Part shown: one piece after another, positions 8,764-16,395 of the stretch
Layout: the number at the start of each line of letters is the position of its first letter
Numbering within the stretch: the stretch's first letter is position 1
Source of the DNA: Bradyrhizobium liaoningense
Lineage (GTDB): Bacteria; Pseudomonadota; Alphaproteobacteria; Rhizobiales; Xanthobacteraceae
Assembly (NCBI RefSeq): GCF_018130955.1
Contig: NZ_JAFCJM010000004.1
Location: forward strand, 124,001-188,000
DNA: 64,000 bases
Direction: 5' to 3'
Notes under the pieces: generated by a model
Databases searched by the model: none
What the model saw: the letters and a program-made list of their open reading frames with translations, nothing else
Told to the model about the DNA's origin: nothing
Position numbers and translations under genes: made by a program

Positions 8764-9056
8764 TCCGAGCAAAGATCTCGTCGCGAAAAATGTTCATCGG
8801 GGCGGCGGCAGCAATCGCCTTTGCCGCCGGTCTGTCCTGGAATGAGACGAGCCGTGTTGCCGACCGTGCTTTCTTCCCGGAAGCGCAGGCGCGGGTCGGG
8901 CGGCCCCTCACGCCCATGAGCTATGCGGGCGTCGCGCGACGGACGACGCGCCGCGCCGTCGCTGTCGGTGCCGCGGCCGGCGCGGCAGGGGCCTATTATG
9001 GGTCGTCCTGCGTGCAGGTCGTCGATGCCTATGGCCGGGTTGTGACGCGCTGCTGA
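8760..9056 (+). CDS. Small exported protein, operon partner of DUF2092
   Basis: A 98-residue protein with an N-terminal hydrophobic signal or anchor (about residues 11-25). A Gly/Ala stretch (VAVGAAAGAAGAYYG) and two cysteines near the C-terminus (GSSCVQVV and VVTRC) follow; these could form a disulfide or bind metal. It overlaps the DUF2092 stop by 4 bp, so it is coupled to it. No family is recognised. Confidence 0.68.
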   Translation: MIRAKISSRKMFIGAAAAIAFAAGLSWNETSRVADRAFFPEAQARVGRPLTPMSYAGVARRTTRRAVAVGAAAGAAGAYYGSSCVQVVDAYGRVVTRC

Positions 9057-9144
9057 GATGGAGATCCTGCGAGACGCTTGGCTATCGCGCGAGTCCCGCT
9101 AGAGTTGCGGTCAGGAGCAGCCGATCGAAGCTGCGGGAGAGAGG

Positions 9145-11034
9145 ATGAGCGGGCGCATCGCCGTTGCTGCGGTCAAGCCGGGCTGGCCGATGATGGTCGC
9201 ACGGCTGTGGTTTTGCTTGTGCGTCGGGATCGTCGTCGCGGCTGGACCGGCGAGCGCCGCCGATCGCGCCGAACCAAAGCGGATCGTCCTGCTGCATTCC
9301 TTCGGCCGGGATTTTCGTCCCTGGAGCGAATATGCGCGCAGCATCAAGGCCGAGCTCGAACGCCAATCGTCCTATCCCCTGGACATCCAGGAACACACGC
9401 TGCTCTCGGCCCGCTTCAACAATCCGGGTCCGGAAACGCCGTTCGTCGATTATCTGCGCTCGCTATACGTGGGGTGTCCGCCTGATCTTGTGATGAGTAT
9501 CGGTGCGCCGGCGGCAAGGTTCTTGCAAAAGTATCGTGCGGAGCTGTTTCCCGACACGCCTATGGTGCTGGCGGCCGTAGAGCAGCGCCTCGTCAACCGC
9601 GCGGGCCTGACCGGCAACGACACCGTTGTCTCCGTGTACAACGATTTTGCAGCGTTCTTCGCTACCATGCTGAAGGTCATGCCGGATACCAGGACCATCG
9701 CCGTCGTGACCGGCACCTCGCCGCTGGAAAAGTTCTGGCGCGACGAGATCAAGCGGGAGGCAAGACCGTTCGAAGACAGGGTTGCCTTCGTCTGGCTCGC
9801 CGATCTTCCCTTTGCGGAGATATTGGCGCGGGCTCCGAGCCTGCCGCCGCACACGGTCCTGTTCTGGCAGTTGATGTCGGTCGACGCTGCTGGCGTCTCG
9901 CATGAGGGCGACAACGCTGTGCGCCAGCTTCACGCGGTCGCCAACGTGCCGATCTTTTCCTATCAGGAAGCTTTCTTCGGTCGTGATACCGTGGGCGGCC
10001 CCATGCATTCGATCGCGGACGTCTCAAGTCGGACCGCCAATGCAGCGGTCCGAATTCTCGACGGCGAAAAGCCCGCCAACATCAGGTTCGAGCCGGTCCA
10101 GTTCGCTCCCCCGCGATATGACTGGCGCGAGATGCAGCGCTGGGGCATCAGCGAGCAGAACCTGCCAGAAGGCAGCCAGATTCTGTTTCGGGAGCCGACC
10201 TTGTGGGAGGCTTACCGGTGGCAGATCGTGCTCATCGCCGCGGTGATCCTGATGCAGGCGGGCCTGATCAGCGGAATGCTTCATCAGCATCGTCGACGCC
10301 GCCTTGCCGAGGTCGAGTCGCGCCAGCGCCTTGCCGAGCTCGCGCATGTCAATCGTTATGCCGCGGTCGGCGAGCTCACGACCTCGATCGCACACGAATT
10401 GAACCAGCCGCTCGGCTCCATTCTCACCAATGCCGAGACGGCGGAGCTCATGCTGAAGAGCGCTTCGCCCGATCTCGACGAGATCAGGGAAATCCTCGCC
10501 GACATCAGGCGCGACGATCAGCGGGCCAGCGAAGTGATCCGCCGGTTGCGCAGCATCTTGCGAAAAACACCGTTCGAGACCGCCGAGATCGACCTGAACG
10601 AGACGGTCGGCGAAGCGATCGGGTTTCTGACGGCGGTCGCCGACCGGCGCAAGATCGCCCTGAGATTCGCAGCCGCCGGAAACGCGTTGTACGTGAAGGG
10701 CGACACCGTCCAGCTTCAGCAGGTCATTCTCAACCTGATCATCAATGCGATCGATGCCCTTGCGGAGACGGAGACGAGGGCACGGGAGGTCGGCGTGACG
10801 ACGGTGCGCTCCGGCGCGTTCGCAGAGATCCGGATCGAGGACAGCGGCCCCGGCATTACGAGCAACGATCTCAGGGACGTCTTCAATCCGTTCTTCACCA
10901 CCAAGCCGCTCGGCATGGGGATGGGTCTGACGATTTGCCGGACTATCGTCGAGGCGCATCGCGGACAGATCCTTGCCGAGAACAAGCCGACAGGCGGGGC
11001 GCTGTTCACGATCCGGCTGCCGATCGCGCAATAG
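9145..11034 (+). CDS. Sensor histidine kinase with periplasmic ABC substrate-binding-like domain
   Basis: A 629-residue membrane kinase. A signal anchor (residues about 20-40) is followed by a periplasmic domain of about 320 residues resembling the ABC_sub_bind family (KRIVLLHSFGRDFRPWSEYA near the start). A membrane helix lies near residues 360-378, followed by a linker and the kinase core. The H-box is SIAHELNQPL with phosphoacceptor His417, then N-box NLIINAIDAL, G1 DSGPGI, F-box FFTTK and G2 GMGMGL, characteristic of the HPK4/DctB-like group. No response regulator is adjacent, so its partner is elsewhere. The solute sensed is unknown. The spacing fits its own transcript, or readthrough from the upstream pair. 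Confidence 0.9.
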   Translation: MSGRIAVAAVKPGWPMMVARLWFCLCVGIVVAAGPASAADRAEPKRIVLLHSFGRDFRPWSEYARSIKAELERQSSYPLDIQEHTLLSARFNNPGPETPFVDYLRSLYVGCPPDLVMSIGAPAARFLQKYRAELFPDTPMVLAAVEQRLVNRAGLTGNDTVVSVYNDFAAFFATMLKVMPDTRTIAVVTGTSPLEKFWRDEIKREARPFEDRVAFVWLADLPFAEILARAPSLPPHTVLFWQLMSVDAAGVSHEGDNAVRQLHAVANVPIFSYQEAFFGRDTVGGPMHSIADVSSRTANAAVRILDGEKPANIRFEPVQFAPPRYDWREMQRWGISEQNLPEGSQILFREPTLWEAYRWQIVLIAAVILMQAGLISGMLHQHRRRRLAEVESRQRLAELAHVNRYAAVGELTTSIAHELNQPLGSILTNAETAELMLKSASPDLDEIREILADIRRDDQRASEVIRRLRSILRKTPFETAEIDLNETVGEAIGFLTAVADRRKIALRFAAAGNALYVKGDTVQLQQVILNLIINAIDALAETETRAREVGVTTVRSGAFAEIRIEDSGPGITSNDLRDVFNPFFTTKPLGMGMGLTICRTIVEAHRGQILAENKPTGGALFTIRLPIAQ

Positions 11035-11088
11035 TTCTCTTGCATCGCAACAGGACGCGCTGCGGCGATGACGACCGCTCCGCTTCCT

Positions 11089-11102
11089 TTGATCTTTGTC
11101 AA
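11089..11102. promoter_or_regulatory. FNR/FixK-type box upstream of the DUF3300 gene
   Basis: TTGATCTTTGTCAA matches TTGA-N6-TCAA and ends 55 bases before the ATG at 11158, the same distance as the 7912 box to its gene. Confidence 0.65.
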
Positions 11103-11157
11103 AGAATGCGCCGTCCGCGGCCCGATGCTCGCTGCCGAAATGCCAATGGAGGGTGTG

Positions 11158-12933
11158 ATGTTTCGCTGCGGCAAAACCCTGATCGCGCTTGCGCTGGTGA
11201 TGACGATCCCCGTCGCCGCGATGGCGCAGACCCCGGCCGCGCCAGCGACGCCGGCGCCGGCCGCAACTCAGGCGCCGCCAGCAACGCCGCCGGCTGCGGA
11301 GTTGCTGAAGCCGGAGCAACTCGAGGCGCTGGTGGCGCCGATCGCGCTCTATCCCGATGAACTGCTGGCCAACGTGCTGGCAGCTTCGACCTATCCTCTC
11401 GAAGTCGTGCAAGCCGACCGCTGGCTGAAGGAGCGCAAGAACCTGAAGGGCGATGCGCTCAGGACAGAGGTCGAGAAGCAGTCCTGGGACGACAGCATCA
11501 AGGCGCTGGCGAGCACCGCCGAGGTTTTGACCATGATGAGCGACAAGCTCGACTGGACCAAGAATCTCGGTGACGCCTTTCTCGCGCAGCAGCCTGACGT
11601 GATGGACGCGATCCAGCGCCTGCGCACCAAGGCCTATGACAACAAGAAGCTCGTCACCACCAAGCAGCAGAAGGTCACGGTCCAGACCCAGGAGAACAAG
11701 CAGGTGGTCGTGATCGAGCCGGCCGAGGCGGGGCAGATGTACGTGCCCTACTACGAGCCCGCGACTGTCTACGGCGACTGGCCCTATGCCGAGTATCCGC
11801 CGTATTATTTCGGCTATCCGTCCTATATCGGCGCCGGAATGGTCGCGGCGGGCCTCGCCTTCGGCACTGCCTGGGCCATCGGCCGCTGGGGCAATTACTG
11901 GGGCGGCGGCTGCAACTGGGGCAACCGCAACGTCTACGTCAATCACCGGACCACCAACATCGGAAACGGCTGGCAGCACAATCCGGCACATCGCGGAGGC
12001 GTGCGCTACAACAACGTCAATGTTCAGAACCGCTTTGGCAACACCAACATCAAGGCCGGCGCTGCCGACCGCATGGATTTCCGCGGCCGAGATGGAAACC
12101 AGGTGCTGCGTCCCAATCAGGGTGCAGGAGACCGGGCGGGCGATCGTGCTGGCGACCGCGCAGGAGATCGTGCGGGTGATCGCGCCGGAGATCGTGCGGG
12201 TGATCGTGCAGGAGATCGTGCGGGTGATCGTGCAGGAGATCGCGGTGGCGACCGTGGCGGCGATCGCGCAGGTGCAGGCGATCGTGCCAAAGGTGGCGGC
12301 GATCGCGCGGGAGCCGGTGACCGTGCGAAGGGCGGCGGTGATCGTGCCAAGGGTGGCGGTGACCGTGCAGGCGCCAAGGGCGGTGGCGGAGCGAAGGCCG
12401 CCAACCGCGGCGGTGCCGGCGGCGGCAATCGCGCTGCAGCAGGTGGCGGCAATCGCGGCGGCGCCATGAACGTGTCATCCGGCCGGTCGGCGGCCGCGGC
12501 TTCCGCGCGCGGACGCGCCAGCATGGCAAGCATGCCGCGCGGCGGCGGCGGTGGCGCGGCCTTCGCAGGTCGTGGCGGCGGAGGCGGCATGTCTATGGGG
12601 GGCGGCGGCCGTGGCGGCGGCGGCTTTGGCGGCGGCGGAGGTCGCGGCGGCGGCGGTGGTGGGCGGCGCTCGGACATCGCGCTGAAGCACGACATCACAC
12701 TGCTCGGCCATCTCGCCAACGGCCTCGGCTACTACCGCTTCAGCTACATCGGCAGCGACAAGGCCTATGTCGGCGTGATGGCGCAGGAAGTCGAGAGCGT
12801 GAAGCCGGAGGCCGTGACCCGCGGCAGCGACGGCTACTTGCGCGTCCATTACGAGAAGCTCGGTCTGAAATTCCGCACGTACGGCGACTGGCTTGCAGGC
12901 GGTGCAAGGATTCCTGCGGAGGTGACGCCATGA
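11158..12933 (+). CDS. DUF3300 protein with GDRA repeats and an S74-like C-terminal domain
   Basis: A 591-residue exported protein. The signal peptide ends near AMAQ (about residue 23), followed by a Pro/Ala linker. The DUF3300 domain is at about 40-250 (LEALVAPIALYPDELLANVLAASTYP; VVIEPAEAGQMYVPYYEP). A Gly/Tyr/Trp/Asn-rich segment follows, then tandem GDRA repeats, then a poly-Gly region. The last ~85 residues look like the intramolecular chaperone/peptidase S74 domain of phage tail proteins: SDIALKHDI with Ser505 and Lys510 at the spacing of the S74 Ser-Lys dyad, then YVGVMAQEVE and a terminal LRVHYEKLGL. ATG at 11158 is chosen over 11068 because a signal peptide follows directly. Four-base overlap with the DUF2950 gene shows an operon. 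Confidence 0.85.
   Translation: MFRCGKTLIALALVMTIPVAAMAQTPAAPATPAPAATQAPPATPPAAELLKPEQLEALVAPIALYPDELLANVLAASTYPLEVVQADRWLKERKNLKGDALRTEVEKQSWDDSIKALASTAEVLTMMSDKLDWTKNLGDAFLAQQPDVMDAIQRLRTKAYDNKKLVTTKQQKVTVQTQENKQVVVIEPAEAGQMYVPYYEPATVYGDWPYAEYPPYYFGYPSYIGAGMVAAGLAFGTAWAIGRWGNYWGGGCNWGNRNVYVNHRTTNIGNGWQHNPAHRGGVRYNNVNVQNRFGNTNIKAGAADRMDFRGRDGNQVLRPNQGAGDRAGDRAGDRAGDRAGDRAGDRAGDRAGDRAGDRAGDRGGDRGGDRAGAGDRAKGGGDRAGAGDRAKGGGDRAKGGGDRAGAKGGGGAKAANRGGAGGGNRAAAGGGNRGGAMNVSSGRSAAAASARGRASMASMPRGGGGGAAFAGRGGGGGMSMGGGGRGGGGFGGGGGRGGGGGGRRSDIALKHDITLLGHLANGLGYYRFSYIGSDKAYVGVMAQEVESVKPEAVTRGSDGYLRVHYEKLGLKFRTYGDWLAGGARIPAEVTP
12127..12270 (+). repeat. 12-bp tandem repeat coding (GDRA)n
   Basis: Twelve consecutive 12-bp units encode GDRA or GDRG (9 GDRA, then GDRG, GDRG, GDRA). 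Codon third positions vary, though GATCGTGC blocks are nearly identical. Imperfect copies continue to about 12400 with GGG insertions. This part of the gene is prone to length variation. Confidence 0.85.
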
Positions 12934-13859
12934 TCGCGCTGAGATCGCTTCAACGGGCAGCCTTGCCCGCTCTTGGGCCGAGTCTCCTGGCTCTGGCGCT
13001 GCTGACTTCGCCGTCGCTGGCGCAACAATCGTACAAGTCGCCGGAGGACGCGGCCGCGGCGCTCGCCGCCGCCGTGAAGAGCGGCCCAAGCGACATTCTG
13101 AAGGTGCTGGGCAGGGCCGCCGACGACATTGTCTCGTCCGGCGACGAGGTTGCGGACGCCGACATTCGTCAACGCTTCACCTCCCTGTACGACCAGAAGC
13201 ATTCGATCAAGGCGGAAGGCAACAAGAAGGCCACGCTGCTGCTCGGGCCGGAGGATTTCCCGTTCCCGATTCCACTGGAGAACGCCAAGGCCGGCTGGGA
13301 GTTCAATACCGCCGAAGGCCGCATCGAGGTGCTTCGCCGCCGCATCGGCCGCAACGAGCTCGATGCAATCCAGACCTCTCTCGCCTATGTCGATGCCCAG
13401 AACGAATATGCCGACAAGGACCACGGCGAGGGTGTCGGCGTCTATGCGCAGCGTATCGTCTCGACGCCCGGCAAGAAGGACGGCCTGTTCTGGCGCGACG
13501 ACGCCGACCCGAGCCCGCTCGGCGCGTTGGCGGCCGAGGCGTCGCGCGAAGGCTACCGAGCCGGCGACCTCGAGCCCGCGCCCTATCACGGCTATTACTT
13601 CCGTATCCTCAAGGGGCAGGGGCCGGATGCTCCGGGCGGCGCACTCAACTACGTCGTCAAGGGCAAGATGATCGGAGGCTTTGGGCTGATCGCCTGGCCT
13701 GCCGAATACGGTAATTCCGGCGTGATGACTTTCCTCGTCAATCACAACGGCGTCGTCTACCAGAAGGATCTGGGACCGCGGACCGACTTCGTCGCCAAGC
13801 GCCTCATGCTGTTCGATCCCGACCAGACCTGGAAGAAAGCCGATGCAGCCAAACCGTGA
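12930..13859 (+). CDS. DUF2950 family exported protein
   Basis: A 309-residue protein with a Sec signal peptide (cleavage near SLAQQ, residue 31). The mature sequence matches DUF2950: a helical start (KSPEDAAAALAAAVKSGP), central DHGEGVGVYAQRI and DGLFWRDD, and the conserved PYHGYYFRILKGQGPDAPGG and WPAEYGNSGVMTFLVNHNGVVYQKDLG blocks. DUF3300 and DUF2950 genes are commonly adjacent, here overlapping by 4 bp, which implies a joint periplasmic or surface role that is not defined. It shares the FNR/FixK-type control inferred for the operon. Confidence 0.88.
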   Translation: MIALRSLQRAALPALGPSLLALALLTSPSLAQQSYKSPEDAAAALAAAVKSGPSDILKVLGRAADDIVSSGDEVADADIRQRFTSLYDQKHSIKAEGNKKATLLLGPEDFPFPIPLENAKAGWEFNTAEGRIEVLRRRIGRNELDAIQTSLAYVDAQNEYADKDHGEGVGVYAQRIVSTPGKKDGLFWRDDADPSPLGALAAEASREGYRAGDLEPAPYHGYYFRILKGQGPDAPGGALNYVVKGKMIGGFGLIAWPAEYGNSGVMTFLVNHNGVVYQKDLGPRTDFVAKRLMLFDPDQTWKKADAAKP

Positions 13860-14307
13860 GGCGAGGGACGCCTTGCCGCGCGCGCTTGCCATCTTCCTGA
13901 CGGTCGTCGCGCTGCTCGCCGCAGCCGCGCCGGTGCCGAGCCTTGCGCAAGCCTCCGGCCATGTCCGGGTCAAGATCCTCAAGGCAGGCCTTCTGGTCGG
14001 CGGCGGCGCCGGCAGCGGCGTCCTCACCTATCGCGGCCGCAACTATCCGTTCCGCGTCTCCGGCGTGAGCTTTGGCATCACGGCCGGCGCAACCATCGGC
14101 CGCCTCGACGGCTGGGCCTCCGGCATCCGCGAGGTCGGCGATTTCGCCGGCACCTACAGCTCCGTCGGCGGCGGCTTTGCGCTGGTCGGCGGCGTCAACG
14201 GCGTCCATTTGCGCAACGAGAAGGGCGTCACCATCGTGCTGCAGGGACCGAAGGCCGGCATGGAGGTCGCCGCCAACCTCAGTGCGATCACGATTTCCAT
14301 GAAGTGA
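13843..14307 (+). CDS. Small secreted glycine-rich protein, paralogue of 4295-4729
   Basis: A 154-residue protein with an N-terminal signal peptide (cleavage near SLAQA, about residue 36) and a Gly/Val-rich mature domain. It carries the same motif order as the 4295 protein: LLVGGGAGSGVLTYRGRNYPF, VSGVSFGIT, then GPKAGMEVAANLSAITISMK at the end. The start overlaps the DUF2950 gene by 17 bp in another frame, typical of operon members. A broken third copy of its 3' end is at 19747-19843. The family is unnamed to me. Confidence 0.72.
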   Translation: MQPNREARDALPRALAIFLTVVALLAAAAPVPSLAQASGHVRVKILKAGLLVGGGAGSGVLTYRGRNYPFRVSGVSFGITAGATIGRLDGWASGIREVGDFAGTYSSVGGGFALVGGVNGVHLRNEKGVTIVLQGPKAGMEVAANLSAITISMK

Positions 14308-14383
14308 TTCCGTTGTGATTCGGCTGGGCGCAGCGTGTGGTATTGCGCAGGTCGGATAATCGCGCGGTATGCGCGATGGGCGT

Positions 14384-15370
14384 TCACGTTGGGTCATGGA
14401 AAGTGCATGTGACGCCGATCGAACCGTCCCGATCTTTCCGCAACGCGGCGCGCGAGATATAGACGGTACTGTAAGGATCTGCGAAGGTCTCGCGCATCTG
14501 CATCAAGAGTGCGTTGTCCGCGAGCGTCATCACACGCCCTGGCACGTCCGATCCATCGGCCGCCCGCGCCAGGCAATACCGGAAGTTCACAGGCTCATAG
14601 GCCGGAAGCGGAAATAGCTTGCCGCTGTCCGGGTCTGTCGGCCGCTCCATCACCCATTCCACTGACGATCCGAGCGGTCGGATGTCCCCGAGAGGCTGTC
14701 GTTTGGCGAGAAACGAACGGAACTCGCCCGTGCTCTGGTTCTTGATGAAGTACAGAACGTCTTCGCTGGCCAGGACCGCAAGACCAGCGAGAATCTTGTC
14801 ACCAGCATCGATGGCGAGGTTGTCGATCATCGTGATCACTTGCCTTGGCGAATGCTTCGTGAGTTCCTCCTGCTCCGGAAGCTTGCGCCACCAATCCCAC
14901 CACGCAAAGTGCGCGGGCTTGCCATTGGGCCAGTGGCCGGTGCCGATTTGAGGAAGGGAAGTCTTCGGCAACATGCCGTTGTGGCCGTCGAGGCCCACCC
15001 ACAACAACGATTTCGCATCGTCCGAGTGTGTGAAATGCCCCGACGGCAGACTCACGTTCGGTGCAGTCCACCCGGCAGCCGCGAAAAAGAACCGCTTTGG
15101 CCAGGGTGTCGAAACGAGCGCCCCCGACCAGTTCAGCATCGATTGAAGCGGACTTCCGAGCGACGGGGGATGGATGTCGCGAAACGTCGGTCGCTTCGCC
15201 GAGAAGGGTGACGAAACGAGTGTTTTCCAGAACTCGAACAGGCCCGGCTCGGCATCGGCATCCGGTCTTCGCGGAATGCCGTAGGCATCGAGCTCGTCGC
15301 GTGACGCAGTCAGGAGATTGAACCCTTTGGGCACCTCCTTGTAGAGGCTAAAGTGAGCATTCTCAGACAT
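14384..15370 (-). CDS. G1 (eqolisin)-like glutamic peptidase homologue
   Basis: A 328-residue protein whose central part follows the layout of the G1 family (scytalidoglutamic peptidase): NWSGALV (80-86), SLLWVGLDG (121-129), PQIGTG (140-145), AHFAWWDWW (153-161), AGDKI (189-193) and SSVEWVMERP (235-244). After these comes a LPAYEPVNFRYC strand. The Gln in PQIGTG (Gln141) and the Glu in VEW (Glu238) occupy the positions expected for the catalytic Gln/Glu pair. Unlike secreted fungal members it has no visible signal peptide. ATG at 15370 has GGGAG upstream. It is the third gene of a SARP-PAP2-G1 operon (33 bp after the PAP2 gene). Family assignment is from motif recall; catalytic activity is unproved. 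Confidence 0.66.
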   Translation of the reverse strand: MSENAHFSLYKEVPKGFNLLTASRDELDAYGIPRRPDADAEPGLFEFWKTLVSSPFSAKRPTFRDIHPPSLGSPLQSMLNWSGALVSTPWPKRFFFAAAGWTAPNVSLPSGHFTHSDDAKSLLWVGLDGHNGMLPKTSLPQIGTGHWPNGKPAHFAWWDWWRKLPEQEELTKHSPRQVITMIDNLAIDAGDKILAGLAVLASEDVLYFIKNQSTGEFRSFLAKRQPLGDIRPLGSSVEWVMERPTDPDSGKLFPLPAYEPVNFRYCLARAADGSDVPGRVMTLADNALLMQMRETFADPYSTVYISRAALRKDRDGSIGVTCTFHDPT

Positions 15371-15402
15371 TTCCAGCTCCCATGCGGCGCCAACGGGCGC
15401 TG

Positions 15403-16353
15403 TTACCGAGCCTTTGCATCCTTCGATGGCGGCGCAATCAGGAATTCACCAGAGGTGGCCCACTCCGCCCTCGCGAACTCGACGAGCCCCTGGAACTTCG
15501 GCAGATATTCCTGGTCCAGGAGAATCTTGGCGGTGATTGCCGCCGCGAGTGTCACGCCGGCGCTGGAATCCGACGGGTAGTGAAGGCCGGCGATTTCGCG
15601 ATTTCGCGCAACTCTGTCAGCAAGGGCGACAAGCGATTGTCCGATCGTGGTCCTCGTGGGGGCTGCCAGCGTCGGAGCCTTAATACCGAGTGACGGCGGA
15701 AGGATCTCCGTGAGAAGCGCCGCGAAGACGTGAGCCTGGGTGGAGTGACCGCTCGGAAACGATGCGTGTCCGCTGTGCTGGATCGGCGTCAACAGCCCGG
15801 GGACGACCTGCGAGGGACGCGGGCGATTGAAATGCGCTTTGTAATGCATCGTGATCAGCGCCGTCAGCGCGTCGGCGACGATCAGCATGCGCGAGGTCGC
15901 CGGGTGCGTTGTCGCCGTTGCGGACAGGAGGTGCAGGAATTTGCTGATGAATTCGTCAGCCTCGGACACGATCTCATCGAGCGCGCCGGGGCGCTCATGG
16001 ATTGTCATGGTCTTCAGCGTGTCAATGTCTCTATCAAGATACCGTTCCCATGGGGCTGGATCCTCGCCGAGGAGTGCAAACCCGCCGAGCCTCTCGAGCC
16101 AATCCGCCTTAAGGGCAAGATCGGACATCACGACCCACGCGTACCACCGGGTCGACCAGAGCCTGCTGCCAAAGCCGTTGGCATTGAACCTGGCGAACTC
16201 GATTTCGGGGTCGCTAGCGAACGGGAGATCGGCGCGATCGCTGAACATTGCGCCTCCCGACCCGCCGGAGCCACCATATCCTCCATACCCACCATAGCCG
16301 CCATACCCTCCATAGCCGCCATAGCCACCGTAGCCACCGTATCCGCCCGCCAT
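15403..16353 (-). CDS. PAP2 / vanadium haloperoxidase-like protein with Gly-Gly-Tyr repeat
   Basis: A 316-residue protein. Residues 3-26 are eight GGY triplets followed by GGS, GGS and GGA, then a domain of the acid phosphatase/haloperoxidase superfamily. The signature is complete: K-x6-RP in KAHFNRPRP, PSGHSTQ, and R-x5-H-x3-D in REIAGLHYPSD. These residues bind phosphate or vanadate. There are no obvious membrane helices, unlike lipid-phosphate PAP2 phosphatases, so it is closer to soluble vanadium-dependent haloperoxidase-like proteins. A strong GAGGAGG site precedes ATG 16353. It lies 42 bp after the SARP gene in the same direction and is likely controlled by it. The actual reaction is unknown. 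Confidence 0.82.
   Translation of the reverse strand: MAGGYGGYGGYGGYGGYGGYGGYGGYGGSGGSGGAMFSDRADLPFASDPEIEFARFNANGFGSRLWSTRWYAWVVMSDLALKADWLERLGGFALLGEDPAPWERYLDRDIDTLKTMTIHERPGALDEIVSEADEFISKFLHLLSATATTHPATSRMLIVADALTALITMHYKAHFNRPRPSQVVPGLLTPIQHSGHASFPSGHSTQAHVFAALLTEILPPSLGIKAPTLAAPTRTTIGQSLVALADRVARNREIAGLHYPSDSSAGVTLAAAITAKILLDQEYLPKFQGLVEFARAEWATSGEFLIAPPSKDAKAR
16276..16347 (-). repeat. 9-bp tandem repeat coding (GGY)8
   Basis: Eight 9-bp units of the form GGNGGNTAY on the minus strand encode consecutive Gly-Gly-Tyr triplets at the N-terminus of the PAP2-like protein. Third positions vary, so selection at the protein level is likely. Confidence 0.85.
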
Positions 16354-16395
16354 GTGAACCTCCTCAGTTACGATCTGCGTGCCTGTCCTGATGTT

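Noticed and set aside
10024..11991. 655-codon minus-strand frame across the histidine kinase end and DUF3300 start
   Set aside because: Spans two well-supported plus-strand genes and shows no domain; a codon-bias shadow.
12127..12400. Regular repeats that could be mistaken for a CRISPR array
   Set aside because: 12-bp in-frame protein-coding repeats without spacers.
13843..13859. Overlap of the DUF2950 stop with the next gene as a sign of frameshift
   Set aside because: Both proteins are complete with expected N- and C-termini; a 17-bp overlap is ordinary in operons.
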